Below are positions 10,301-18,025 of a stretch of 49,780 nucleotides of DNA, one piece after another. The stretch is from positions 1 to 49,780 of the forward strand of contig JAOAGO010000021.1 in NCBI GenBank assembly GCA_026415715.1, in the 5' to 3' direction. A program made the translations under genes and the position numbers. How positions within the stretch are numbered: the stretch's first letter is position 1; the number at the start of each line of letters is the position of its first letter. Below the pieces are notes generated by a model. The model saw nothing but the letters and a program-made list of their open reading frames with translations, had not been told where the DNA came from and searched no databases. Origin of the DNA: Chitinophagaceae bacterium. GTDB taxonomy: Bacteria; Bacteroidota; Bacteroidia; Chitinophagales; Chitinophagaceae.

Positions 10301-13023
10301 GTTGGGGTACCGCTGATCGTAACCACACCGCCGGCAAAAACACCGGTTACACCGGCCGGCAAGCCGGTTACCGTAGCGCTGTTGCCGCTACCGCCCACTG
10401 TATAAGTTATATTTACGATTGGTGTATTGATACAAACATTCTGATTATCTGAGCCGGGAGCAGACGTAAGCGTAACTGTAGCATTTGGCTGTACGGTTAT
10501 GGTTCCGGTGGCGGTAGGATTTACGCAGGGGCCGGAAGTGTTAACCGTATAATTAAATGTACCGGAAACAGTAGGTGTACCTGAGATGGTGAATACTCCG
10601 CCTGAAAATGAACCGGAAACACCGGCAGGTAATCCGCTAACGGTAGCGCCTGTACTGCTCCCCCCGATGCTATAAGTTATATTTGTTATCGGACTATTTA
10701 TGCACACCGTTTGATTATTTGAACCGGCCGGAGAAGTTAATGTAATGCTGCCGTTCGCCAAAACCTGAATTTGTTGTGAATAAACAGCGCTTCGACAGCC
10801 GGTAGTTGTTTCTACTTCAAGTGTAACATTGTACGTACCGGGATTGGCGTAAGTATGCGTTTCACTGGTACTTGAATTTCGTACTACCACCGGTGTACCG
10901 TCTCCGAAATTCCATCTCCAAACCGCTAATTGTGAAGATCCGTTTGCAGCAGATTGGTCGGTGAATGTAATGGGTGAATTCACACAGAAGGGAGGAGAAA
11001 CGGAAAATTGAGCTGTGGGTGACGGATCCAGATTTACAACTTTTACTGCCGTATCTGATAAACAGCCAACATCCGTAATAATTGAATATTTCACAGTATA
11101 TGATCCGGGGGCAGCGTATGTATGGGTAGGATTATTTACATTACTTGTATTCCCGTCACCGAAATTCCAGTGGCGGCTGATAACCGGACGGCCTCCTGTA
11201 TTGGAAATATCTATAAAAGAGACCGGCGAGGGAAAACATCCGTTTGAATTAAAATTAAAATTAGCCTGAGGAGGATCAAAAACCTGAAGGTCAAAATCTA
11301 TTTCCTGGGTGTTACCGCAGCCGTCAGGTGTGGGATTGGTTGCAATAACCCGGATATTATAAGTTCCTGAGACAGGAATAGTGTAAATTCTGGGAAGACG
11401 ATAACGATAGATTGTTCTTCCGGCTACAACCCAGGAAGAATCAAAAACAGGGTTTATCAGCGTGGTATCATTAAATCCATATACATTCAGTGAACCAAAT
11501 TGCCACTCTATCTGCGTAGGCTGATAAGGGAATACAATCCCTAATCTAAAAGGGGTATTTTTACATGTTGCAGGAAAAGTCACCGTACCATACTCATTAT
11601 TCACATTGATGAACTGATATAAATCCTTGATATTGGTACCTGCACTATAGCCGTAAGATTCTGCGTTGCCGTAGCCGTATGCAATAGCATTGAAACCCGA
11701 ATCAGATTGTATGATATGATATGTACCGCCGGTTACTGACATCCTGACGTATGAATAAGCCGGATTACCGGGGTGTACTATAAAATTAGTTGCCGGAACC
11801 GGATTCCCATCCAAGCGAAAAGAGCTTATGGCTGTACCTGAATTTGGAATTACAGCGTGAAAAAAATGTTGTGTTATGTTACCCGGAGTATTATTAGTGG
11901 AATTGAATAATACTCTACTAATATTTTGTTCAACCGGGCTCAGATAAATCACTTCAGGATCTCCAGGTGTGCCATTTCCGCATCGGGCCTGAGAGGTTAT
12001 ATATTGTGCTACCAAAATAGGCTTATCTGCTTCAATATAAAGCGGCTGATTGGTAGGCCCGAGTTGATAATAAAATCCGTTTTGCAAAGCCACACCGATA
12101 GGTGCACCGTTTACCGTTACTACTGTGGTTGGATCCGTAACGCAGATTCTGAAGAAATTAAAACTCATATTCGGAGCTGTCGGTACGGTAAGATATCTTT
12201 TACCCCATGCGGCTTTGGGCAAAGCCTGAACCATGTAATAATCTGAAGATGTACTTGTCGGATTATTTCCACAGGCAATATTAATTCTTCCGCTTCCTGA
12301 AAAAACGGCAATTTTTTTACATCCGGATCCTGTGTTTATACTTCTGATGATAGAGCCGGTTAAATCAACACCCTGTCCCCCGGTCCCACTGTTGTTAAAT
12401 GTGCCCATCACATTATAAATCTGGCCTTGGGTAAGATTTACCGTGTAGGTATTTCCGGCTACCCACCCGCCCACTGTATTTGCAGAAGGTATGATTTCTA
12501 CTGTTGTAGTACCAGTATCTGTAGCTACTACATAAAACCAGCAATTTGAATTCTGCGCATTTGAAAAATTTTCAAAATTGACAGAAAAATATTCCTTACC
12601 TAAAGTGTTTGTCGGAAATAAAATAGTAGCACCTGATACATTTTGTGTATAAATATGAGCATAGGCTACAATAGGCCGGGTAGCGCTGATTTTTATGCCT
12701 TTATTATGAAGACCCTCCGTGTTTAAACGAGCATCCTGAGCGCCTGATTTTGGAATTGTATTTGCGGGAATCTGAAATACAGTATTTGCCGGAATATTCG
12801 AAAAAGTCTGACTCCAGCCGAGTCCCGGAATAGAAACGGTAACCGTTGTTACCTGTTCCGTTGCAAAATACAAGGCAAGATCCTGACTATTCGTTCCGTT
12901 CATCAGTTGGTGGTATCCATATCCCAACCAGAATTCTTTACCTTTATTGGAAAAATCCTGCCCGAAAGATTGATAACTAATTACAATTAAGCCGAAAATT
13001 AAAACAATGAGCCTCTTTTTCAT
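7315..13023 (-). CDS. Giant PKD-repeat surface adhesin with type IX (type B) C-terminal sorting domain
   Basis: This 1902-residue secreted protein starts with a signal peptide (about 1-21). The N-terminal region (about 25-450) resembles the IgGFc-binding-like domain of Bacteroidota surface proteins, with SNKGKEFWLGYGYHQLMNG near its start. Seven PKD signatures follow: HWNFGDG, RWNFGDG, SWNFGDG, NWNFGDG, RWNFGDG, LWDFGD and FWDMGDG. Between the second and third lie three near-identical 90-residue repeats (about 758-1025). The last 85 residues begin NIFSPNGDGINDRWEI and end GTYYYVIQPKNG...GYVDVIR, the gliding-motility-associated domain that directs type IX secretion. The product is expected at the cell surface as an adhesin or gliding filament. 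The PorP/SprF gene follows directly. A weak promoter (TTTT-N19-TACGTTTC on the minus strand) lies at 13040-13070. Confidence 0.93.
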   Translation of the reverse strand: MKKRLIVLIFGLIVISYQSFGQDFSNKGKEFWLGYGYHQLMNGTNSQDLALYFATEQVTTVTVSIPGLGWSQTFSNIPANTVFQIPANTIPKSGAQDARLNTEGLHNKGIKISATRPIVAYAHIYTQNVSGATILFPTNTLGKEYFSVNFENFSNAQNSNCWFYVVATDTGTTTVEIIPSANTVGGWVAGNTYTVNLTQGQIYNVMGTFNNSGTGGQGVDLTGSIIRSINTGSGCKKIAVFSGSGRINIACGNNPTSTSSDYYMVQALPKAAWGKRYLTVPTAPNMSFNFFRICVTDPTTVVTVNGAPIGVALQNGFYYQLGPTNQPLYIEADKPILVAQYITSQARCGNGTPGDPEVIYLSPVEQNISRVLFNSTNNTPGNITQHFFHAVIPNSGTAISSFRLDGNPVPATNFIVHPGNPAYSYVRMSVTGGTYHIIQSDSGFNAIAYGYGNAESYGYSAGTNIKDLYQFINVNNEYGTVTFPATCKNTPFRLGIVFPYQPTQIEWQFGSLNVYGFNDTTLINPVFDSSWVVAGRTIYRYRLPRIYTIPVSGTYNIRVIATNPTPDGCGNTQEIDFDLQVFDPPQANFNFNSNGCFPSPVSFIDISNTGGRPVISRHWNFGDGNTSNVNNPTHTYAAPGSYTVKYSIITDVGCLSDTAVKVVNLDPSPTAQFSVSPPFCVNSPITFTDQSAANGSSQLAVWRWNFGDGTPVVVRNSSTSETHTYANPGTYNVTLEVETTTGCRSAVYSQQIQVLANGSITLTSPAGSNNQTVCINSPITNITYSIGGSSTGATVSGLPAGVSGSFSGGVFTISGTPTVSGTFNYTVNTSGPCVNPTATGTITVQPNATVTLTSAPGSDNQNVCINTPIVNITYTVGGSGNSATVTGLPAGVTGVFAGGVVTISGTPTQAGTFNYTVNVTGPCLGASASGQIIVTPDATITLVSAPATSNQTVCINSPITNIVYAVAGSGTGATITGLPAGVSGSFSSGLFTISGTPTVTGTFNYTVTTNGPCANPSLTGTITVNALPTATISGNNEVCLNAPSPTITFTGSGTVPPYTFTYTINGGTPQTITTTTGSSVTLPVPTNAAGTFVYQLISVSDGTPQACSQNQSGTAAVIVNPLPTADFTNSSPACQFGVIQFTDQSVPNAGNIVSWSWNFGDGNTSTAQNPTHTYTNHGTYSVQLVVTTDKGCVSVNPPKQVTIHPKPNAGFIVPEVCLNDTYAQFTDTSSVAPPGNIVQWNWNFGDGGTSTNQNPAHSYTSTGSFNVQLIVTTQHGCKDTIVQTMFVNGSFPLASFGVLNAGGLCANDSVAIVEQSTVFPGSITKVEIYWDFLNQPAVFVTDDFPVPGKIYKHLYPNFQAPLTRTFTIRYRAYSGGVCVDDTIRTITVNAAPKVQFDPIPNICLDAAPYQITQAREVGGVPGTGTFSGPGVSPTGLFNPAAAGPGTHTIKYKFTSNAGCSDSATQTIKVYAPANADFTISAPACERNTITFTQNSTSTEGTLVQWRWNFGDGSPIRIVNSGNPITHVYSSWGTFNVSLQVVTSNGCVSAPRTIPVNVKPLPRPNFTFPASSCLPNANVNFTNTTTIPDGSSLTYLWDFGDPQSGTVNNSTAVNPSHTYTSVGPFTVKLEAISSNGCKQDTSILLNTIRPQPLASINYQKSDICTGSPVALSSINNPMDGVTTQWFWDMGDGNTYNTPNVSHVYANAGNYNVRHYIVNSFNCRSNESTVTVTIIPFPRVDAGPSKIILEGGQTELTPSVISDYAVTYRWSPGRYVNDSTLLRPIARPLDDTYFRLTVTTVRGGCSSWDTVFVKVLKKPDIPNIFSPNGDGINDRWEIKYIDSYPGCIVEVVNRYGQLVFRSVGYAVPWDGKVNGKDVPVGTYYYVIQPKNGRAPITGYVDVIR
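9950..10750 (-). repeat. Three tandem ~270-bp coding repeats in the giant adhesin
   Basis: Three consecutive units of about 270 bp (90 residues) encode the same pattern: NQTVCINSPITNI, then a GATVSGLPAGVSGSF-like stretch, then FTISGTPTVSGTFNYTV. The protein units are close to identical but the DNA has many synonymous differences, so duplication is not very recent. Such units can still recombine and change protein length. Confidence 0.9.
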
Positions 13024-13039
13024 GTATGGTTTAATTCCG

Positions 13040-13070
13040 GAAACGTAAATTTTTCATAAAATTAAGAAAA
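13040..13070 (-). promoter_or_regulatory. Possible promoter of the giant adhesin gene
   Basis: On the minus strand TTTT (13067-13070), exactly 19 bases, then TACGTTTC (13040-13047). Each box differs from the Bacteroidota consensus TTTG-N19-TAnnTTTG by one base. It would start transcription about 10 bases before the ATG. Confidence 0.4.
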
Positions 13071-13224
13071 TCAGACAATAAATAAACAACAAAGATTAAA
13101 CACAAACAATGATTTTTTTCAAAAACATATTCACATTCAGAATTTAAGGAAATAAGCTCTAATGAAAAGCTAACTAAATTATTGCGTTTACATAAGAAAA
13201 AGATTTAGATATTAATAATTTATA

Positions 13225-13260
13225 TTATCTAAAATATAATTTAAATATTATTTTAGATAA
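13225..13260. repeat. 36-bp AT-only quasi-palindrome
   Basis: The sequence has perfect 12-bp outer arms (TTATCTAAAATA and its complement) around a palindromic ATTTAAAT centre, with only two 2-bp mismatched steps. It lies 200 bp upstream of the adhesin start. It could be a cruciform, a regulator site or an architectural site. It lacks the GC-rich stem and T-tract of a terminator. Confidence 0.8.
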
Positions 13261-13659
13261 AAGTTTTTCTAAATTGAAAATCAATATATAAATAAAATTT
13301 TTATAAAAAATATATGGTATTTCATTATTTCATTTAATTAATTAATATCAATCGCAATAAGAACTTTAATTATTAATTTTATAAAATTATATAAATATTT
13401 GTTTAACAATATTATATTCTTTTTAAAAAAGCTAAAATATTTAGTTATAAACTTTTCGTTTTAATTTTCTGTTTATTCTAAATCTTTTAGTAATATTCAA
13501 CGAATTGATAGAGATAAAAATTACGGAAAAAGTTTTACCAAATAATTGATGGATTACTATTATACAGCGGATAATAGTTGGAAAAGCCTATTTAATGGCG
13601 TTAATGACTTTTAAATAACGGGAAAATTGAGCAGTAAACCTGTCAAGATTAATATACAC

Positions 13660-14046
13660 TCAATTTGTAACCGAAGACTGCGTTTTAGGCCTGGGGTGGC
13701 CTCCCCCGTCTTCGGGTTTTTTGCATGATTTCGGTAATCGTTTATATGAATATTCATTAGCCATAATATCGTCAGCATCATATCCTGCATTGGATATATG
13801 TGTTTTGATTTCTTCAATGTTAATCCTGTCGGTGATGTATTTCACTTTGGTCTCACCTTTTCTGAAATTTACCTGTACAAACACCACGCCATCATAGCGT
13901 TTCAAATAAGATTCTATTCTGCTTTTGCAAAGTTCACATAGCGCATTCGGCGTTTTAATCACGGCCGTTTCTACTGCTTTTTGCTGTGAAAAAGAGTAAG
14001 CCTTTACAAACAAAATGGAAAGACTGATAAAGATTAACTTTTTCAT
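13660..14046 (-). CDS. Secreted heavy-metal-associated (HMA) domain protein
   Basis: This 128-residue protein has an N-terminal signal peptide (MKKLIFISLSILFVKAYSFS) and one HMA fold. The CxxC metal site is in NALCELCKSRIESYL (about residues 37-40), followed by the usual beta-alpha-beta pattern VVFVQVNFRKGETKVKYI and INIEEIKTHISNAGYDAD. HMA domains carry soft metals, usually copper. The metal motif is CELC rather than the commonest MxCxxC. The signal peptide places it in the periplasm, where it may be a copper or zinc scavenger. The C-terminal tail is short and polar (PEDGGGHPRPK). It lies 18 bases downstream of pyrE, possibly in one transcript by position only. A second secreted HMA protein is at 23236-23787. 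Confidence 0.88.
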   Translation of the reverse strand: MKKLIFISLSILFVKAYSFSQQKAVETAVIKTPNALCELCKSRIESYLKRYDGVVFVQVNFRKGETKVKYITDRINIEEIKTHISNAGYDADDIMANEYSYKRLPKSCKKPEDGGGHPRPKTQSSVTN

Positions 14047-14064
14047 ATCGTGAAAATAACAACT

Positions 14065-14691
14065 TTAAGGCCATTGCTCAGGCTGTGCTTGCCATTTTAA
14101 CAATATTTCTAAATTTTCATTGCTAATTATTCCTTTTTCTGCCGCATATTTTATTAGCGTATCATAATCGCTCAATGCATAATGTTGTATTCCGGCTTCC
14201 TCCATGGCTGCCTTTGCCTGCGGAAATCCGTATTCAAATACCGAAACGATTCCTTTTACAACCAAACCGGCCTCCCGTAAAACCATCGCCACCTGTAAAC
14301 TGCTTTTACCAGTTGAAATTAGGTCTTCAATAATAACGGTTTCCCAACCCTCTTTAATGTCGCCTTCAATCTGATTTTTCATGCCATGCTCTTTTGGTTT
14401 CGGCCTGACATAAATAAAGGGCAGTTTTAACTGATCTGCCGTTAATGCCCCCCAGGCGATACCGGCAGTAGCCACTCCGGCCACACAGGCTGCCTCGGGA
14501 AATTTTTCAAATACCTGGTTGCACAGTTCCGACTTTATGAAATCTCTGATATATGGATGTGATAAGACTTTCCGGTTATCGCAGTAAATCGGACTTTTCC
14601 AGCCCGATGACCACACAAAGGGGGTTTCGGTATTAATAGCCAATGCTCCTATTTGCAGCAGTTTTTCTGCTATGAATCTTGCATGTGTCAT
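14065..14691 (-). CDS. pyrE: Orotate phosphoribosyltransferase
   Basis: This 208-residue enzyme transfers phosphoribose from PRPP to orotate to give orotidine 5'-phosphate, the fifth step of UMP synthesis. The PRPP-binding loop is VIIEDLISTGKSS, with the flexible-loop region IYVRPKPKEHGMKNQIEG and the N-terminal WSSGWKSPIYCDNR, all typical of PyrE. Length matches the family. The gene is transcribed away from the NUDIX gene, whose ATG is 51 bases from the pyrE ATG. Other pyrimidine genes nearby are pyrB and pyrR (16388-17888) and the PyrC-like gene at 43848-45110. Confidence 0.96.
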   Translation of the reverse strand: MTHARFIAEKLLQIGALAINTETPFVWSSGWKSPIYCDNRKVLSHPYIRDFIKSELCNQVFEKFPEAACVAGVATAGIAWGALTADQLKLPFIYVRPKPKEHGMKNQIEGDIKEGWETVIIEDLISTGKSSLQVAMVLREAGLVVKGIVSVFEYGFPQAKAAMEEAGIQHYALSDYDTLIKYAAEKGIISNENLEILLKWQAQPEQWP

Positions 14692-14742
14692 AAACCAAAA
14701 ATGTGTTTAATTTGATATTTTGCAAATTCAATCTTTCCTCAA

Positions 14743-15366
14743 ATGTATCTGAAAATTTATTTTCAAGACAAACCTCTTTTTTTATGCGACCGGATTGATG
14801 AAACCCTCAAGGAATATCTGAAACATCCTGATACCGTTTTTATTGATATCCTAAATACTCACTCCGTTAAAACCATGATTCATGAAATGGAACGTACGGA
14901 AATTCATGCCGGCATTTTTTTACATCACGATTTGAATGAATTAAAAAAATCATTTTTTAAAAAGTTTACTCTCATTTCGGCATCGGGCGGCATTATTCTC
15001 AACTCTCAGGGCAACGTTTTACTGATATTCAGAAGGGGCCGCTGGGATTTGCCGAAAGGGAAAAGAGACAAAAATGAAAGCGCTGAAGAATGCGCCCTGC
15101 GGGAATGCAGGGAAGAAACAGGACTGCAACAACTCTCCATTATTCGCCATTTGGGCCAAACATTTCATACCTACCGCGAGGCCGCCCATTTTCATCTGAA
15201 ACAAACCGAATGGTATGTAATGCTTTCCGAGGGAAATGAAACTCCCAAACCCCAGACTGAAGAAGAGATCACGGAAGTACGGTGGGTAAATACCAGAGAC
15301 CTCCCCGGTTATTATTCAAAAACCTACCCTGCAATAGCTGAAATGCTGGAAAAAATCATTTCATAA
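14743..15366 (+). CDS. NUDIX hydrolase
   Basis: This 207-residue protein carries a perfect NUDIX box at about residues 106-128, written G-x5-E-x7-REUxEExGU: the G is in LPKGKRDKNE and the end is RECREETGL. NUDIX enzymes hydrolyse nucleoside diphosphates linked to another moiety, using Mg2+ bound by the glutamates of the box. An N-terminal segment of about 75 residues precedes the NUDIX fold and is of unknown role. It is divergent from pyrE, and its 3' end overlaps the thioesterase gene by six bases on the opposite strand. The substrate cannot be predicted. Confidence 0.92.
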   Translation: MYLKIYFQDKPLFLCDRIDETLKEYLKHPDTVFIDILNTHSVKTMIHEMERTEIHAGIFLHHDLNELKKSFFKKFTLISASGGIILNSQGNVLLIFRRGRWDLPKGKRDKNESAEECALRECREETGLQQLSIIRHLGQTFHTYREAAHFHLKQTEWYVMLSEGNETPKPQTEEEITEVRWVNTRDLPGYYSKTYPAIAEMLEKIIS

Positions 15367-15822
15367 CACATTGCCATTTCCCGGAATGATGGCAACCGTA
15401 AGGCGGCTCACACAAATTAATTTATTTTTTTCATCCGTAATTCGTATATCCCATACATGCGTACGTGAACCCAGATGAAACGGACGGGCCGTGGCGGTTA
15501 CATAACCCTCTTTTACGCTTCGCAAATGATTGGCATTGATTTCCATGCCCACACAGTAAAACTTTGACGTATCAATCACCAGTGCCGATGCCACGCTTCC
15601 CACCGTTTCGGCCAAAACGCAGGAAGCCCCTCCGTGCAGCAAACCGTAAGGCTGTTTTGTGCGATGATCTACAGGCATTCGGGCTTTCAGATAATTGTTA
15701 CCCAGTTCCACCCATTCAATTCCGAGATGATCAGCCATGGTGTTTCGGTTGAGCCCGGTAAAATCACTTAATGACAAATCTTTTTTAAACCAGATTCGTG
15801 AATATCCTGTTTCCTTATCCAT
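15361..15822 (-). CDS. PaaI/YbgC-type hotdog-fold thioesterase
   Basis: This 153-residue protein has the hotdog thioesterase core LLHGGASCVLAETVGSVAS, in which HGG and the downstream Glu are the usual active-site elements, and the later strand GYVTATARPFHLGSRTHVWDI. Such enzymes hydrolyse acyl- or aryl-CoA thioesters in the cytoplasm; in Bacteroidota this subgroup is often called 'hotdog fold thioesterase' and may act on the menaquinone intermediate 1,4-dihydroxy-2-naphthoyl-CoA or others. The start is taken as the ATG at 15822; an in-frame TTG two codons upstream is possible. It lies 27 bases downstream of coaD on the same strand and is probably co-transcribed. Confidence 0.88.
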   Translation of the reverse strand: MDKETGYSRIWFKKDLSLSDFTGLNRNTMADHLGIEWVELGNNYLKARMPVDHRTKQPYGLLHGGASCVLAETVGSVASALVIDTSKFYCVGMEINANHLRSVKEGYVTATARPFHLGSRTHVWDIRITDEKNKLICVSRLTVAIIPGNGNVL

Positions 15823-15849
15823 TTGCAATGCTGCTAAGGGTTTTGAAAG

Positions 15850-16320
15850 TTAATCGTGCAGGGTACGGTACACAATCTCAGGTAGAAAGGGACGGGCATC
15901 TCCCCCGTTTCGGATAATATCTCTCACTATTGTACTGGCAACCGATGTGTATTTGGGTTCGCACGTCAGAAAAATGGTTTCTATGTTACGATCCAAGGCC
16001 CGGTTGGCATCGGCTATGGTTTTTTCATATTCAAAGTCGCTTACAAAACGGATTCCTCGTAAAATAAACCGTGCGCCGATTTTCCGGCAAAAGTCCACGG
16101 TTAGCCCTTCGTACGCCGCACCTTCTACCCTGCTTTCATCTTTGTAAATTTCATTAATCCATTTCAGTCTTTTCTCGGCCGAAAACATCGGGGCTTTGGA
16201 TGCATTTATCCCTATTCCCACTACAATTTTATCAAACAAGGGAATGGCCCGGTTAATAATATCCACATGCCCTAAGGTCACGGGATCAAACGTGCCGGGA
16301 AATAAGCAAATACGTGACAT
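15850..16320 (-). CDS. coaD: Phosphopantetheine adenylyltransferase
   Basis: This 156-residue enzyme adenylates 4'-phosphopantetheine to dephospho-CoA, the penultimate step of coenzyme A synthesis. The nucleotidyltransferase motif FPGTFDPVTLGHVDII (T/HxGH type) is at the N terminus, and the second signature YTSVASTIVRDI is near residue 130. RGIRFVSDFEYE is also characteristic. Length is exactly typical. It follows pyrB by 67 bases and precedes the thioesterase gene on the same strand. Confidence 0.97.
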   Translation of the reverse strand: MSRICLFPGTFDPVTLGHVDIINRAIPLFDKIVVGIGINASKAPMFSAEKRLKWINEIYKDESRVEGAAYEGLTVDFCRKIGARFILRGIRFVSDFEYEKTIADANRALDRNIETIFLTCEPKYTSVASTIVRDIIRNGGDARPFLPEIVYRTLHD

Positions 16321-16387
16321 ATCAAATCTCTTTATTCGGAATTACTTACAGCTTTGGTAATATGGTTAAGCCGGAAAACACTTCTTT

Positions 16388-17320
16388 TCATGATGAAGCT
16401 CTTTTTCCTGAAAGCAAATACAGCACCGCCATGCGAACGGCAACACCGTTTTCTACCTGCTGTAAAATGATAGACTGACGGCTGTCGGCCACATCGCTTT
16501 CCAGTTCCACCCCCCGGTTAATCGGTCCGGGATGCATAATTATGATTTCTTTGGATAAACTGTCCAGTAATTTTCTGTTAATCCCGTATGCCAGATGGTA
16601 TTCCCTCAGAGAAGAAAACAAAACCTGATTTTGCCGTTCCAGCTGAATGCGAAGTACATTGGCCACATCACACCATTCCAGGGCCTCTCTTACGCTAAAG
16701 GTAACATGCACATCAAAGGCCGGGCGAATGTATTTGGGAAGTAAGGTAGGCGGGCCGCATACCAGCACTTCGGCGCCCATTTTTTTGAGCAGATAAATAT
16801 TGCTTTGGGCCACACGGCTGTGCATAATGTCGCCGATGATGGCTACTTTAACGCCTTTTAATTTTCCGGTTTTTTCTTTAATGGAAAAGGCATCCAGCAG
16901 CGCCTGAGTGGGATGCTCGTTAATGCCGTCTCCTGCATTGATGATGGTAGCCGGAACATGTTGCGCCAGAAAATGCGGCGCTCCGCTGGCGCTGTGTCGC
17001 ATCACCACCATATCCACTTTCATGGATAAAATATTTTTAACCGTATCGAGCAAGGTTTCGCCCTTGGCGGCCGAAGATGTGGAAACTGAAAAATTCAACG
17101 TATCGGCGCTGAGTCTTTTTTCCGCCAGCTCAAACGAAAACCGGGTGCGGGTAGAGTTTTCATAAAATAAATTCACTACCGTTACATCCCGCAACGAAGG
17201 CACTTTTTTTACGGGACGTTGCAATACTTCTTTAAACTGTTCTGCCGTGGAAAGAATAAGGGAAATATCGTCTGAGGTAAGGTCTCTGATGCCGAGCAAA
17301 TGTGGTGTGGACAGTTGCAT
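16388..17320 (-). CDS. pyrB: Aspartate carbamoyltransferase catalytic subunit
   Basis: This 310-residue enzyme joins carbamoyl phosphate and aspartate to carbamoyl aspartate, the committed step of pyrimidine synthesis. The carbamoyl-phosphate loop is FYENSTRTRFSFELAEKRL, followed by the SAAKGETLLDT loop, HPTQALLDAFSI and MHPGPINRGVE. All these are standard for PyrB. The gene follows pyrR by 31 bases, giving the pyrR-pyrB order known from Pseudomonas, where a catalytically dead PyrC' completes the holoenzyme. A PyrC-like protein without metal ligands is encoded at 43848-45110. No pyrI is seen. Confidence 0.97.
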   Translation of the reverse strand: MQLSTPHLLGIRDLTSDDISLILSTAEQFKEVLQRPVKKVPSLRDVTVVNLFYENSTRTRFSFELAEKRLSADTLNFSVSTSSAAKGETLLDTVKNILSMKVDMVVMRHSASGAPHFLAQHVPATIINAGDGINEHPTQALLDAFSIKEKTGKLKGVKVAIIGDIMHSRVAQSNIYLLKKMGAEVLVCGPPTLLPKYIRPAFDVHVTFSVREALEWCDVANVLRIQLERQNQVLFSSLREYHLAYGINRKLLDSLSKEIIIMHPGPINRGVELESDVADSRQSIILQQVENGVAVRMAVLYLLSGKRASS

Positions 17321-17351
17321 GCCGGGCGAAGGTAATATGAAAATCGGAAAT

Positions 17352-17888
17352 TCAGGCCACCGTCTCTCTATTTTCGGCCGGAATCAAAACCACTTCACCG
17401 TCAATGAGTTTTATTTTATCAGTTCGTTGAGACGGAATTTTCTTACCCACATAATCGGCCTGTATCGGAAGTTGCCGGTGCTCAGCGCGGTCTATCAATA
17501 CACAAAGCTCCACCCTTTCAGGCCTGCCGTAATCCAGCAGGGCATCCAGAGCGGCTTTTATGGTACGGCCGGTAAACAGTACGTCATCAATTAATATAAT
17601 GATATTATTCTCTACGGGATACGGCATATTCATCACATCGGGCCTTAAAATTTCCCTGCGGATATCATCACGGTAAAACGTAACATCCAATTGTGCATAG
17701 CGAATCTTTTTTTGCGGATACTTTTTCTGTATATAATCAACAATCAAAGATCCGATATGCGCTCCTCCCCGTTGTATCCCTGCAAAGATGATCTTTTCCG
17801 GGTCGGGGAATTTTTGAATTATTGACTCCGCAAGGGATAGAATACATTGTTCTACCTGATTTTTCGTAAGTAAAATTTGCCCGGGCAT
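17352..17888 (-). CDS. pyrR: PyrR bifunctional regulator/uracil phosphoribosyltransferase
   Basis: This 178-residue PRTase-fold protein has the PRPP-binding motif NNIIILIDDVLFTGRTIKAA and the PyrR-typical ELCVLIDRAEHRQLPIQADYVGKK. In Firmicutes PyrR binds pyr mRNA and controls attenuation by UMP; it also has uracil phosphoribosyltransferase activity. In other phyla the enzymatic role may dominate. It is the first gene of a pyrR-pyrB-coaD-thioesterase run. The 31-base gap to pyrB leaves no room for an attenuator. A terminator of the upstream gene lies at 17963-17996. Confidence 0.93.
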   Translation of the reverse strand: MPGQILLTKNQVEQCILSLAESIIQKFPDPEKIIFAGIQRGGAHIGSLIVDYIQKKYPQKKIRYAQLDVTFYRDDIRREILRPDVMNMPYPVENNIIILIDDVLFTGRTIKAALDALLDYGRPERVELCVLIDRAEHRQLPIQADYVGKKIPSQRTDKIKLIDGEVVLIPAENRETVA

Positions 17889-17962
17889 AGGTTATCAATT
17901 ATTCAACTAAAATTATTGTTCAGATTTAAAATTAAAATAAAAAATTATAATGTTCGACAGGT

Positions 17963-17996
17963 ACAAAAAAGAAAAGCTGCCCCAAATCAGGGCAGC
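17963..17996 (-). terminator. Rho-independent terminator after the beta-barrel gene
   Basis: On the minus strand the stem GCTGCCC/GGGCAGC (17976-17996, 7-nt loop) is followed by TTTTCTTTTTT. It ends transcription of the beta-barrel gene at 18026-18553 and insulates pyrR. Confidence 0.88.
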
Positions 17997-18025
17997 CCGC
18001 GAAATATTTTAATCTGTAAACAACA

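Larger units (their letters stand above)
13024..13659. other. 636-bp AT-rich intergenic gap upstream of the giant adhesin
   Basis: No convincing gene is present; the 68-codon frame reaching into this gap at 13611-13817 is a shadow of the HMA gene. Much of 13080-13560 is extremely AT-rich. It contains the quasi-palindrome at 13225-13260, and a weak promoter near the adhesin start. It probably acts as a long upstream regulatory region or leader. Confidence 0.7.

Noticed and set aside
9950-10750. Regular repeats that could suggest a CRISPR array
   Set aside because: The repeats are 270 bp long, coding and in frame with the adhesin. No short direct repeats with unique spacers were seen anywhere in the window.
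13611-13817. A 68-codon minus-strand frame
   Set aside because: It overlaps the HMA gene in another frame; the HMA frame has a signal peptide and a clear domain.
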